A stretch of DNA of 5,590 bases, taken from the NCBI GenBank assembly GCA_002721895.1, contig PBLV01000032.1, positions 36,439 to 42,028 on the forward strand, given 5' to 3'. This DNA comes from Verrucomicrobiales bacterium. GTDB taxonomy: Bacteria; Verrucomicrobiota; Verrucomicrobiae; Limisphaerales; UBA1100. Made by a program: the position numbers and the translations under genes. The notes beneath the pieces are model-generated. The model was not told where the DNA came from, made no database searches, and was given only the letters and a program-made list of their open reading frames with translations. Shown here in pieces: positions 1 to 5,590 of this stretch (position 1 is its first letter; each line of letters starts with the position of its first letter).

Positions 1-479
1 TGAAAACCAAAGCCCAAACGAAAACGCCCGTAGCGTTCCTGCGCGTTGAAGCTCCAGGCCGGCTTGCCATCGAACTTTGTCGCGGCCACATCGCCGTTGC
101 CGGTCATCGTGTAAATGTGCCGTGAATCCGCACTCGGCGTGGGTGAGGCCAGCGTGCGTTCGCCAGAACCCGTTCCCTTACCGGTCCCCACCGGCGTACG
201 CCACAGTTCCTTGCCCTTGAGATCCACAGCAATCAGCAACACCTGCTTATCGAGCTCGGCCATGGTGAATACCTTGCCGGCAAACACAATCGGCGTGGCG
301 GAACTGGAGCCCTTGATCGGCAGTTTCCACACCACATTTTTGTCCTCGGCCCATTCGGTCGGGAGATTTTTCTCCAAGCTCACACCGTCATGACGCGGCC
401 CGCGCCAATGCGGCCAGTCAGCCGCGGCAACTTGAAGAGCGGAGACTAAAACCAGTGAAGCAATAAGTTTGTTTTTCAT
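1..479 (-). CDS. PQQ-like beta-propeller repeat protein, N-terminal part (3' end outside window)
   Basis: Reading leftward from the ATG at 479 gives an open frame of 159 codons with no stop before the window edge, so this is the start of a longer gene. Residues 1-20 form a Sec signal peptide (MKNK, then a hydrophobic stretch, ending VAAA before DWPHW). The mature start carries the WPHWRGP..DG motif (22-32) and 'LPTEWAEDKNVVWKLPI' (39-55). These are typical of the exported BamB/PQQ-like propeller proteins of Planctomycetota and Verrucomicrobiota. Two blade-like repeats are visible: about 49-98 (VVWKLP...GKELWRTPVG) and about 110-147 (ASPTPSADSRHIYTMTGNGD...GKPAWSF), each with the 'D..GK..W' turn. 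PQQ-like repeats make a propeller scaffold; cofactor binding or dehydrogenase activity cannot be inferred here. There is no clear Shine-Dalgarno before the ATG. It lies 206 bp beyond the LRR gene and may have its own promoter. Confidence 0.88.
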   Translation of the reverse strand, partial: MKNKLIASLVLVSALQVAAADWPHWRGPRHDGVSLEKNLPTEWAEDKNVVWKLPIKGSSSATPIVFAGKVFTMAELDKQVLLIAVDLKGKELWRTPVGTGKGTGSGERTLASPTPSADSRHIYTMTGNGDVAATKFDGKPAWSFNAQERYGRFRLGFGF

Positions 480-509
480 TTTTAAAGGACCGCTTACGTG
501 TTCACATAA

Positions 510-537
510 TTAATACCGAGGCTTCTTCTGCAATCAA
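510..537 (-). promoter_or_regulatory. Candidate sigma70-type promoter for the beta-propeller gene
   Basis: On the minus strand, TTGATT (537-532; 4 of 6 to TTGACA) is followed after 16 bp by TATTAA (515-510; 4 of 6 to TATAAT). Transcription would start near 503 and give a leader of about 24 nt before the ATG at 479. The match is by eye only, and such half-matches are common in AT-rich spacers. Confidence 0.27.
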
Positions 538-685
538 CTTCAATCTGGGTGTGATTGCGGTGCCCAAATTGATCCAAGGGATCACTGAAGTGCTAAAGTT
601 CTCTTCCTGCTCGCCCCATTAGTGTGGACCATCGTGATGATCGCCAACGCGCTTAAGGAGCTTCACGGGGTAGGATTAGGGCCTA

Positions 686-1165
686 TTATTTTTTGGGGAA
701 GCTTCTGATGTTACAATTCGGCAAAGCCTTCTTTAATTCGGTTACCCCCGCTCTAGTTACTTTGGTGCGAAACAACCCAAGTACCTTTATTTTTTGAAAC
801 TTTGCTAACTCCTTTAGACTTACGTCGGTTATTTGGGTGCTATTTAAAGCAAGCTCTTCAAGTCTTGTTAACTTTACCAGCGCCTTAAGCCCCTCGCCTG
901 TGATTTGCGTCCCGTTCAAGTTAAGCCCTACAAGATTCTCAAGCTTAGCCACCTCCTGAAGGCTATCGTCGTTTATTTTTGAGCCACTCAAGTCTAATCC
1001 AAGGATTTTGTCTAAATCTCCCAAAGTGAGCTTGCCCTCAGGTTTATTGATTTGAAGACGGATTTTCTTTTCAACAATGGGGTCGGCGATGAGCTTCTCC
1101 TCATCCGCCACCACGGATTGCCCCACCAACACCACCGCCGCCATCATCACGAGAATCTGCTTCAT
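686..1165 (-). CDS. Small exported leucine-rich-repeat protein
   Basis: A 159-residue protein from the ATG at 1165 to the TAA at 686. A second ATG at 1171 adds only Met-Gly. I prefer 1165 because it gives a cleaner signal peptide (MKQILVMM...) and an AGG lies about 9 nt upstream. Residues 1-20 form a Sec signal ending SVVA before DEEK; no lipobox cysteine is seen. After an acidic/basic linker ('INKPEGKLTLGDL', about 39-51) come four tandem LRR units of 24 residues: about 54-77, 78-101, 102-125 and 126-149. Their core is L..L.L..T.IT...L..L..L. The protein ends with the 'KALPNC.I' cap often seen in planctomycetal/verrucomicrobial LRR proteins. LRRs form curved binding surfaces; the partner is unknown. 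The core of the gene is AT-rich (my hand count for 721-1080 is 153 G+C of 360, 42%), against roughly 60-68% in sampled lines of the neighbouring genes. It is separated from the DUF1501 gene by 118 bp, so it may be transcribed separately. Confidence 0.9.
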   Translation of the reverse strand: MKQILVMMAAVVLVGQSVVADEEKLIADPIVEKKIRLQINKPEGKLTLGDLDKILGLDLSGSKINDDSLQEVAKLENLVGLNLNGTQITGEGLKALVKLTRLEELALNSTQITDVSLKELAKFQKIKVLGLFRTKVTRAGVTELKKALPNCNIRSFPKK

Positions 1166-1283
1166 GCCCATCAGCCTACGCCACCGCCTAATGTCTGCCT
1201 ACTGCAAACCGGAATGAATTTTATAATCGCCTGTCAACGCGCTTGAAGAATTTGCCGCACGCGAGATTTTTTCATATATAAAA

Positions 1284-2804
1284 TCAGGCAATGATGTCTT
1301 TCACCACGTGGCCGTGCACGTCGGTCAGGCGGAAGTCGCGACCCTGATAACGATAGGTGAGCCGCCGGTGATCAATGCCGAGCTGGTGCAGGATGGTGGC
1401 GTTCAGGTCGTGGATGTGCATGGTGCCAGGGGTCCACTTGTGTTTATCCGGCTGCGGCTTGAGCTGATTGCCGTCGGCATCGGCGATGTTGTAGCCGTAA
1501 TCGTCGGTGCGTCCGTAGGTGATGCCCGGCTTGATACCGCCGCCGGCCATCCAGATGCTGAAACAGCGCGGGTGATGATCACGCCCGTAGTTGTCCTTGC
1601 CCAACCGACCCTGACAATACGGCGTGCGCCCGAACTCACCGCCCCACACCACGAGCGTGTCGTCGAGCAGCCCGCGCTGACGCAGGTCCTGAATCAGACC
1701 GGCGCTGCCCTGATCGATGTCCTTGCATTGGTTGCCGTGTTCGCCGGCGAGGTTGCCGTGGGCGTCCCAGCCGCGATGGAAAATTTGGATATTGCGCACC
1801 CCCCGCTCGGCCAATCGTCGCGCGTTCAAACAGCAGGCCGCAAATGTCCCCGGTGTGCGGGCGTCTTCGCCATAAAGCTTGAAAGTGCTGTCCGGTTCCT
1901 TGCTGAGATCCATCAGTTCCGGCACGCTGCTCTGCATCCGGTACGCCATCTCATGCTGTTGAATGCGCTCCAACGCACCGGGATCGGACAACCGCTCGCC
2001 CTGCGCCCGGTTCAACGCCGCCAAGGCGTCCAGTTGCGCCCGGCGATCCTCACGCGTCACCCCGGCCGGATTGTTCAGGTACAGCACCGGATCGCCCTCG
2101 CTCCGCAGCAACACACCCTGATGTCGGCTCGGCATAAAGCCTGAACCCCACAGACGCCCGAACAGGCTCTGTTCGGCGTGCTTGGTGCGCGCGTGCATCA
2201 CAATGTAGTTCGGCAAATTTTCGTTCGCACTGCCCAGCCCGTAGCTCAGCCACGCACCGAGACTGGGTCGGCCGGGGATTTGGCTGCCGGACTGGATGTA
2301 GGTGATCGCCGGATCATGATTGATCGCCTCGGTGAACACCGTATGCACCACGCACAGCTCCTTGGCCACAGTGGCCGTGTGCGGCAGCAGCTCACTCACC
2401 CACAGGCCGTTGGCGTTGTTTTCGTGCTTCGTGAATTTGTATTTTGTCGGACACACCGGCAGCGTTTTTTGGCGCGAGGTCATGCCCGTAATGCGCTGGC
2501 CGTCGCGCACCTCCTTGGGCAGATCCTTGCCGTACATTGCCTGCATCTTCGGCTTGTAATCCCACAGGTCCAGATGACTCGGGCCGCCACTCATGAAGAG
2601 ATAAATCACCCGCTTCGCCTTGGCCACATGATGCAGCCCGCCGTTCAGCGCCGCCTTGCCCTTGGCCGCACCGAACATCTCCGGCCCCATTAAACCCGCC
2701 ATCGCCGCCGTGCCCAAGCCGAGCGCCGAGCGACTGAACAATTGCCGGCGCGTCATCATCAACTGCGATTCGCGTGAAAATCCGTTCATCATTGCTTCGT
2801 TCAT
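1284..2804 (-). CDS. DUF1501 family protein, Tat-exported, alkaline-phosphatase-like
   Basis: A complete 506-residue protein, ATG at 2804 and TGA at 1284. A twin-arginine signal is plain at 18-24 (T-R-R-Q-L-F-S), followed by the hydrophobic stretch SALGLGTAAMAGLMG (26-40), so it is probably exported folded. The DUF1501 hallmarks appear in order: VIYLFMSGGPSHLDLWDYKP (66-85), GWDAHGN (345-351), VVWGGEFGRTP (385-395), GRDHHP (407-412) and HIHDLNATILHQLGID (463-478). The family is distantly related to the alkaline phosphatase/sulfatase superfamily. The conserved Ser76, His77, Asp79, Asp347, His349, Glu390, Asp409, His410 and His411 are plausible metal or catalytic ligands, but no reaction is established. 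The start is only 13 bp after the PSD1 stop, and an AGGA overlapping that stop can serve as its ribosome site, so the two genes are very likely co-transcribed. Internal Met codons at residues 5, 6, 16 and 17 are alternative starts that would keep the Tat motif. Length is normal for the family. Confidence 0.95.
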   Translation of the reverse strand: MNEAMMNGFSRESQLMMTRRQLFSRSALGLGTAAMAGLMGPEMFGAAKGKAALNGGLHHVAKAKRVIYLFMSGGPSHLDLWDYKPKMQAMYGKDLPKEVRDGQRITGMTSRQKTLPVCPTKYKFTKHENNANGLWVSELLPHTATVAKELCVVHTVFTEAINHDPAITYIQSGSQIPGRPSLGAWLSYGLGSANENLPNYIVMHARTKHAEQSLFGRLWGSGFMPSRHQGVLLRSEGDPVLYLNNPAGVTREDRRAQLDALAALNRAQGERLSDPGALERIQQHEMAYRMQSSVPELMDLSKEPDSTFKLYGEDARTPGTFAACCLNARRLAERGVRNIQIFHRGWDAHGNLAGEHGNQCKDIDQGSAGLIQDLRQRGLLDDTLVVWGGEFGRTPYCQGRLGKDNYGRDHHPRCFSIWMAGGGIKPGITYGRTDDYGYNIADADGNQLKPQPDKHKWTPGTMHIHDLNATILHQLGIDHRRLTYRYQGRDFRLTDVHGHVVKDIIA

Positions 2805-2814
2805 TCTTCGATCT

Positions 2815-2819
2815 TTCCT
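2815..2819 (-). promoter_or_regulatory. Ribosome binding site of the DUF1501 gene, overlapping the PSD1 stop
   Basis: The minus strand reads TAGGAAAGATCGAAGAATG across the junction. The TAG is the PSD1 stop (2820-2818), and AGGAA (2819-2815) starts within it, 10 nt before the DUF1501 ATG. This layout suggests translational coupling. The spacing is at the long end of the usual range. Confidence 0.4.
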
Positions 2820-5067
2820 AATAAACCCACATGGCGATATCGCTCGCCAGCACGGTGATCACCACCTGAGCCCAGGCCGCGTGCTCTGCGGCATTCAGTT
2901 TTTCATCGCGCGGCGAATCGCCGACGGACAAAAACGCCTGCGCATCTTTTTCATTCGCCGCATAGCGGGCCTTTAAATTATTGAACAACCCCATGCACGC
3001 CGCGCGCTCGGCGGCATTGGGCGCACGACTGGCCACCAGTTCAAAAAGCAGATTCAACCGTTCGGCATCATCCTTGGCATTCTGCAGCAGACGCTGGCCA
3101 AACTGACGGCCCATCTCCACGCGCTGACGCTCATTGAGCAGCGCCAAACTCTGCGTCGGGGTGCTGGTGCGCGAGCGGCGCACGCAACTGCTCTCGCGGT
3201 TGGGCGCATCAAAAAGCGTCATCATCGGGTGCGGGCTGGTGCGTTTCCAGTAAACGTAGAGACTGCGGCGATACTGACGTGCGTCCTTGTCGGCCACATA
3301 ATTCTTCGTGTTGCTGCCCGGATGCATCAGCGCTTTCCATAGGCCTGCTGGTTGATACGGCTTTACGCCCTCACCGCCCATGGCGGATTCCAGAAGGCCA
3401 CTGGACCATAACGCCACGTCACGTAGAGACTCCGCATCCAAGCGGAAACTCGGCCCCCGCGCCCAAAGGCGGTTTTCCGGATCATTCACCTGAGCACGAC
3501 GCGCAGAGCTTTGCTGAAATGTGCGACTCATCACCATCTGCTTGAGCATTGCCTTGAGATTCCAATCGTGGTCCTGCAAATCCACCGCCAACCAGTCTAG
3601 CAACACCGGGTGCGTGGGCTGCTCGCCCTGCAGCCCGAAATCCGCCGGGGTGCGCACCAGTCCTTCGCCGAAGGTGCGCTGCCAAATGCGATTAACCAGC
3701 ACGCGCGACACCAGCGGATGCCCGCGCGCGGTGAGCCATTGCGCGAGGCCGAGGCGATTCCGCGGAGCGTCCTTGGGAAACTCGCCCATCACAGCAAACA
3801 CTCCCGGCTGCAGCGGCTCGCCCTTGGGCAGGTTATACTCGCCGCGCTCCAGCAGCTTGGTCTCGCGCGGCTTGGGCAACTCCTTGGCTACCAGTGTGGG
3901 TTTAAACGTCTTTTGAAACTCGGCCAACTCCTTGGCCCCGGCTTCCCCTTTTTTCTTCAGGGCCTCCCAGCGCGCCCACGCCGCCACGTCCGCCGGGGCT
4001 TTCACCGTGGGGCCGTACTCATAGCGGTTGCCATCCATCGAGGGCTCGGCCGTGCTGTTGAAGAACGCCATCATCTGGTAGTACTCCACCTGCGGAATGG
4101 GATCGTACTTGTGCGTGTGGCAGCGCGCACACACCAAGCTCATGCCCAGCAGCGCCGTGCCCACGGTTTCCACCCGATCAAAATTATTCTTCGCTTGAAA
4201 CTCCGCCGGAATCGCGCCGCCTTCAGCGGTGGTGGGATTCATCCGCACGAAACCCGTAGCCACCTGCTGTTCTAGCGTGGGCTCGGGCAGCATGTCACCG
4301 GCCAGTTGCCAGATGAGAAATTGATCCAGCGGTTGGTTACGGTTGAAGGCGCGTACCACCCAGTCGCGGTAGGGATAAATGGCGCGCTTGTTGTCGAGGT
4401 GCAGCCCGTGCGTGTCGCCATAGCGGACGGCGTCCAGCCAGTAGCGCGCCTGATGCTCGCCGTAATGCGGACTGGCCAAGAGCGCATCCACCAACCGCTC
4501 ATAGGCGCCCGGCTGTTTGTCCGCCAAAAACTGTTTCAGCAATGCCGGCTCCGGCGGCAGTCCGGTCAACACCAGAGCCGCGCGGCGGGCCAGAGTGGGC
4601 TTGTCGGCGACGGGCGCAAAGTCTGTGCCCTTGGCCTTCAACTGCCGGCCGATGAGCGCGTCAATCGCGTTGCCCGTCCAGTCCGGACGATGTTTTTTGG
4701 GCGGCACAAACGCCCAATGCTTGGCGTATTTGCCGCCTTCCTTCACCCATTGCGTGAGCAGTTCGCGCTCGGCCGCAGTGAGCTGCTTCTCAGCGTCCTT
4801 GGGCGGCATGGGTTCCTCGGTGTCATGCAGGCGTGCGAGGATTTCACTCTCGCCGGGCTGCTTCGGATTGATGGCCGCGTAACCGCCCAGATCACGCGTG
4901 GCACCGGCAAAGGAATCCAGCCGCACGAGATCCTTTTTCTTCGTATCCGGCCCGTGGCAGACGAAACATTTATTGGAGAGGATGGGCAGAATTTCCCGCG
5001 AAAAATCCACGGCCAACGCCTGCCCTGAGCAAGCCACGACCGCGACTAAAAACCACACGCGTTCCAT
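2818..5067 (-). CDS. PSD1 / planctomycete cytochrome c domain protein (PSCyt1-DUF1549-DUF1553)
   Basis: A 749-residue protein from the ATG at 5067 to the TAG at 2818. This start begins a short Sec signal peptide (MERVWFLVAVVACSG, cut near ALA/VDF at 19-20). The same frame is open upstream to 5286, with starts at 5103 and 5286. The 5286 start would overlap the end of the peptidase gene and bury the signal, so I reject it. Domain order: a cytochrome c-like PSCyt1 domain (about 21-115) with haem motif CFVCH (34-38) and probable axial Met87 in PMPPKDAEKQL; DUF1549/PSCyt2 (about 132-340) with DALIGRQL, LTGLPPEP, YWLDAVRYGDTHG (209-221) and a second haem motif CARCH (313-317) in CARCHTHKYDPI; then DUF1553/PSD1 (about 400-680) with LAQWLTARGHPL, RVLVNRIWQRTFGEGLV (455-471), ADFGLQGE, TFQQSS, SLYVYWKRTSPHP and TPTQSLALLNE. 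It is compact: no LamG or PA14 insert lies between DUF1549 and DUF1553, as larger relatives have. The likely role is a periplasmic or envelope-attached dihaem protein; electron donor and substrate are unknown. No good Shine-Dalgarno precedes 5067. A possible -10 (AATAAT, 5107-5102) lies upstream but has no good -35. Confidence 0.94.
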   Translation of the reverse strand: MERVWFLVAVVACSGQALAVDFSREILPILSNKCFVCHGPDTKKKDLVRLDSFAGATRDLGGYAAINPKQPGESEILARLHDTEEPMPPKDAEKQLTAAERELLTQWVKEGGKYAKHWAFVPPKKHRPDWTGNAIDALIGRQLKAKGTDFAPVADKPTLARRAALVLTGLPPEPALLKQFLADKQPGAYERLVDALLASPHYGEHQARYWLDAVRYGDTHGLHLDNKRAIYPYRDWVVRAFNRNQPLDQFLIWQLAGDMLPEPTLEQQVATGFVRMNPTTAEGGAIPAEFQAKNNFDRVETVGTALLGMSLVCARCHTHKYDPIPQVEYYQMMAFFNSTAEPSMDGNRYEYGPTVKAPADVAAWARWEALKKKGEAGAKELAEFQKTFKPTLVAKELPKPRETKLLERGEYNLPKGEPLQPGVFAVMGEFPKDAPRNRLGLAQWLTARGHPLVSRVLVNRIWQRTFGEGLVRTPADFGLQGEQPTHPVLLDWLAVDLQDHDWNLKAMLKQMVMSRTFQQSSARRAQVNDPENRLWARGPSFRLDAESLRDVALWSSGLLESAMGGEGVKPYQPAGLWKALMHPGSNTKNYVADKDARQYRRSLYVYWKRTSPHPMMTLFDAPNRESSCVRRSRTSTPTQSLALLNERQRVEMGRQFGQRLLQNAKDDAERLNLLFELVASRAPNAAERAACMGLFNNLKARYAANEKDAQAFLSVGDSPRDEKLNAAEHAAWAQVVITVLASDIAMWVY

Positions 5068-5126
5068 GCGCCCAAGTGTAAAGTGACCGGCCGGGATTGC
5101 CATTATTTTTTGAACCGACAAGCCAA

Positions 5127-5163
5127 GAGCAACGCTCAACCGTCCAAAATAAACAAGGCGGTT
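5127..5163 (-). other. Two adjacent small hairpins in the peptidase-PSD1 spacer
   Basis: Between the peptidase stop (5168) and the PSD1 start (5067), the minus strand can form AACCG-CC ... GG-A-CGGTT (arms 5163-5157 and 5145-5138, one bulged A, AT-rich 11-nt loop). It is followed without a gap by GAGC-GTT-GCTC (5137-5127). No T-run follows, so this is not a classical intrinsic terminator. It could shape the 3' end of the peptidase message or the PSD1 leader, or be chance. Confidence 0.28.
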
Positions 5164-5167
5164 CGTT

Positions 5168-5590
5168 CTACTTCGCGCGCGGTTCCACGCCGTGCAGGTG
5201 GCGCACGAAAAAATCCAACCGCTTGCGCGCAGCGTACCGGCTCTCGCCGATGCCGTGGCCGCCGCCGGGGAACATGAGAAACTCAAAATCCTTGTCGGCC
5301 TTGATCAGCGCGTTGACCACCTGATAGGTCGAGGAGGGATCCACATTGGTGTCCAGCTCGCCCACGGTCAGCAGCAGCGCGCCCTGCAACCGGTGCGCAT
5401 TCACCGTGTTGGACTGCTCGGCGTAATGCGGCCCCACGGGATAATCCATCCACTGCTCGTTCCACCACACCTTGTCCATGCGGTTGTCGTGGCAGCCGCA
5501 GTCGGCCGCGGCGGCCTTGTAAAATTGGCCGTGCCACAGCATGGCCGCCATCGCGTTCTGACCGCCGGCACTGCCGCCGTAAATGCCCAC
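5168..5590 (-). CDS. S9 family (prolyl oligopeptidase/DPP-IV-like) peptidase, C-terminal catalytic part
   Basis: The frame is open from the right edge to a TAG at 5168, giving the last 140 residues. The GTG at the very edge is an internal codon: it sits just before the nucleophile elbow, which in this family lies deep in the alpha/beta-hydrolase domain, so most of the protein is outside the window. All three catalytic residues are visible in the right order: Ser7 in GIYGGSAGG (2-10), Asp80 in [10 protein letters not shown] (76-85) and His112 in GGGHGIGES (109-117). '[20 protein letters not shown]' (42-61) and '[19 protein letters not shown]' (87-105) fit the DPP-IV/prolyl oligopeptidase C-terminal domain. 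The enzyme would cleave peptides, often after proline, but specificity depends on the missing N-terminal propeller. It ends 100 bp before the PSD1 gene on the same strand and may be co-transcribed with it. An acylaminoacyl-peptidase-like member is also possible. Confidence 0.93.
   Translation of the reverse strand: MGIYGGSAGGQNAMAAMLWHGQFYKAAAADCGCHDNRMDKVWWNEQWMDYPVGPHYAEQSNTVNAHRLQGALLLTVGELDTNVDPSSTYQVVNALIKADKDFEFLMFPGGGHGIGESRYAARKRLDFFVRHLHGVEPRAK

Noticed and set aside
115..393. Plus-strand open frame of 92 codons at the left end
   Set aside because: It is antisense to the beta-propeller gene, whose minus-strand frame has a signal peptide and PQQ-like blade motifs.
1220..1237. Perfect TTGACA (1237-1232) and TATAAA (1225-1220) on the minus strand upstream of the LRR gene
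   Set aside because: The two boxes are only 6 bp apart, far from the 16-18 bp needed. Neither has a good partner at the right distance, so I do not call a promoter, although the AT-rich TATAAA could be a -10 with a poor -35.
1239..1272. Possible intrinsic terminator on the plus strand: CGCG...CGCG followed by ATTTTTT
   Set aside because: The stem is only 4 bp with a loop of about 18 nt, and no plus-strand gene ends here. It does not fit a minus-strand terminator for the DUF1501 gene either.
1234..1275. A 13-codon minus-strand ORF (MKKSRVRQILQAR) between the DUF1501 and LRR genes
   Set aside because: There is no ribosome site, no run of a regulatory amino acid and no attenuator-like structure after it. 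It is too short to support as a gene.
1308..2144. Plus-strand open frame of 278 codons opposite the DUF1501 gene
   Set aside because: It is fully antisense to a gene with strong family motifs. Its product is a low-complexity mix rich in Ala, Val and Arg with no recognisable domain, as expected from the complement of high-GC codons.
3610..5028. Plus-strand open frames of 221 and 240 codons opposite the PSD1 gene
   Set aside because: They overlap a complete, motif-rich PSD1 gene. The products are rich in Arg, Gln, His and Leu and resemble no family, so they are shadow frames.
5588..5590. GTG at the right edge as the start of a 140-residue protein
   Set aside because: The sequence begins two residues before the GGSAGG nucleophile motif, so the codon is internal and the gene is truncated by the window.

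Overview
The window reads as ordinary chromosomal DNA from a Verrucomicrobiota or Planctomycetota bacterium. The lineage rests on gene content: a fused cytochrome/DUF1549/DUF1553 (PSD1) protein next to a DUF1501 protein, plus a short 24-residue-repeat LRR protein and a PQQ-type beta-propeller that starts with a 'WPHWRGP' motif. These families are heavily expanded in that superphylum. I lean to Verrucomicrobiota (Pedosphaera/Limisphaera-like), but this is inference without any search. No RNA gene, CRISPR array, insertion sequence or phage gene is visible.

All five supportable genes lie on the minus strand, so transcription runs from high to low coordinates. In that order they are: (1) the C-terminal catalytic part of an S9 (prolyl oligopeptidase/DPP-IV type) peptidase, 5590-5168, cut by the window edge; (2) after a 100-bp gap, a PSD1 multidomain c-type cytochrome protein, 5067-2818; (3) only 13 bp later, a Tat-exported DUF1501 protein, 2804-1284; (4) after 118 bp, a small exported leucine-rich-repeat protein, 1165-686, clearly lower in GC than its neighbours; (5) after 206 bp, the N-terminal 159 residues of an exported PQQ-like beta-propeller protein, 479-1, which runs off the left edge.

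The PSD1/DUF1501 pair is almost certainly one transcription unit and is the functional core. PSD1 has two CxxCH haem-attachment sites and a Sec signal. DUF1501 has a twin-arginine signal and the histidine/aspartate-rich motifs of an alkaline-phosphatase-like fold. The complete genes and the beta-propeller look exported, so the region encodes a cell-envelope set whose substrate is unknown. The flanking peptidase and beta-propeller may be functionally linked or may simply be neighbours.

The long plus-strand open frames opposite the PSD1 and DUF1501 genes are antisense shadows of high-GC coding sequence. I see no clearly new system. The points most worth a second look are the AT-rich LRR gene with its flanking short direct repeats, the compact PSD1/DUF1501 pair, and the structured spacer between the peptidase and PSD1.
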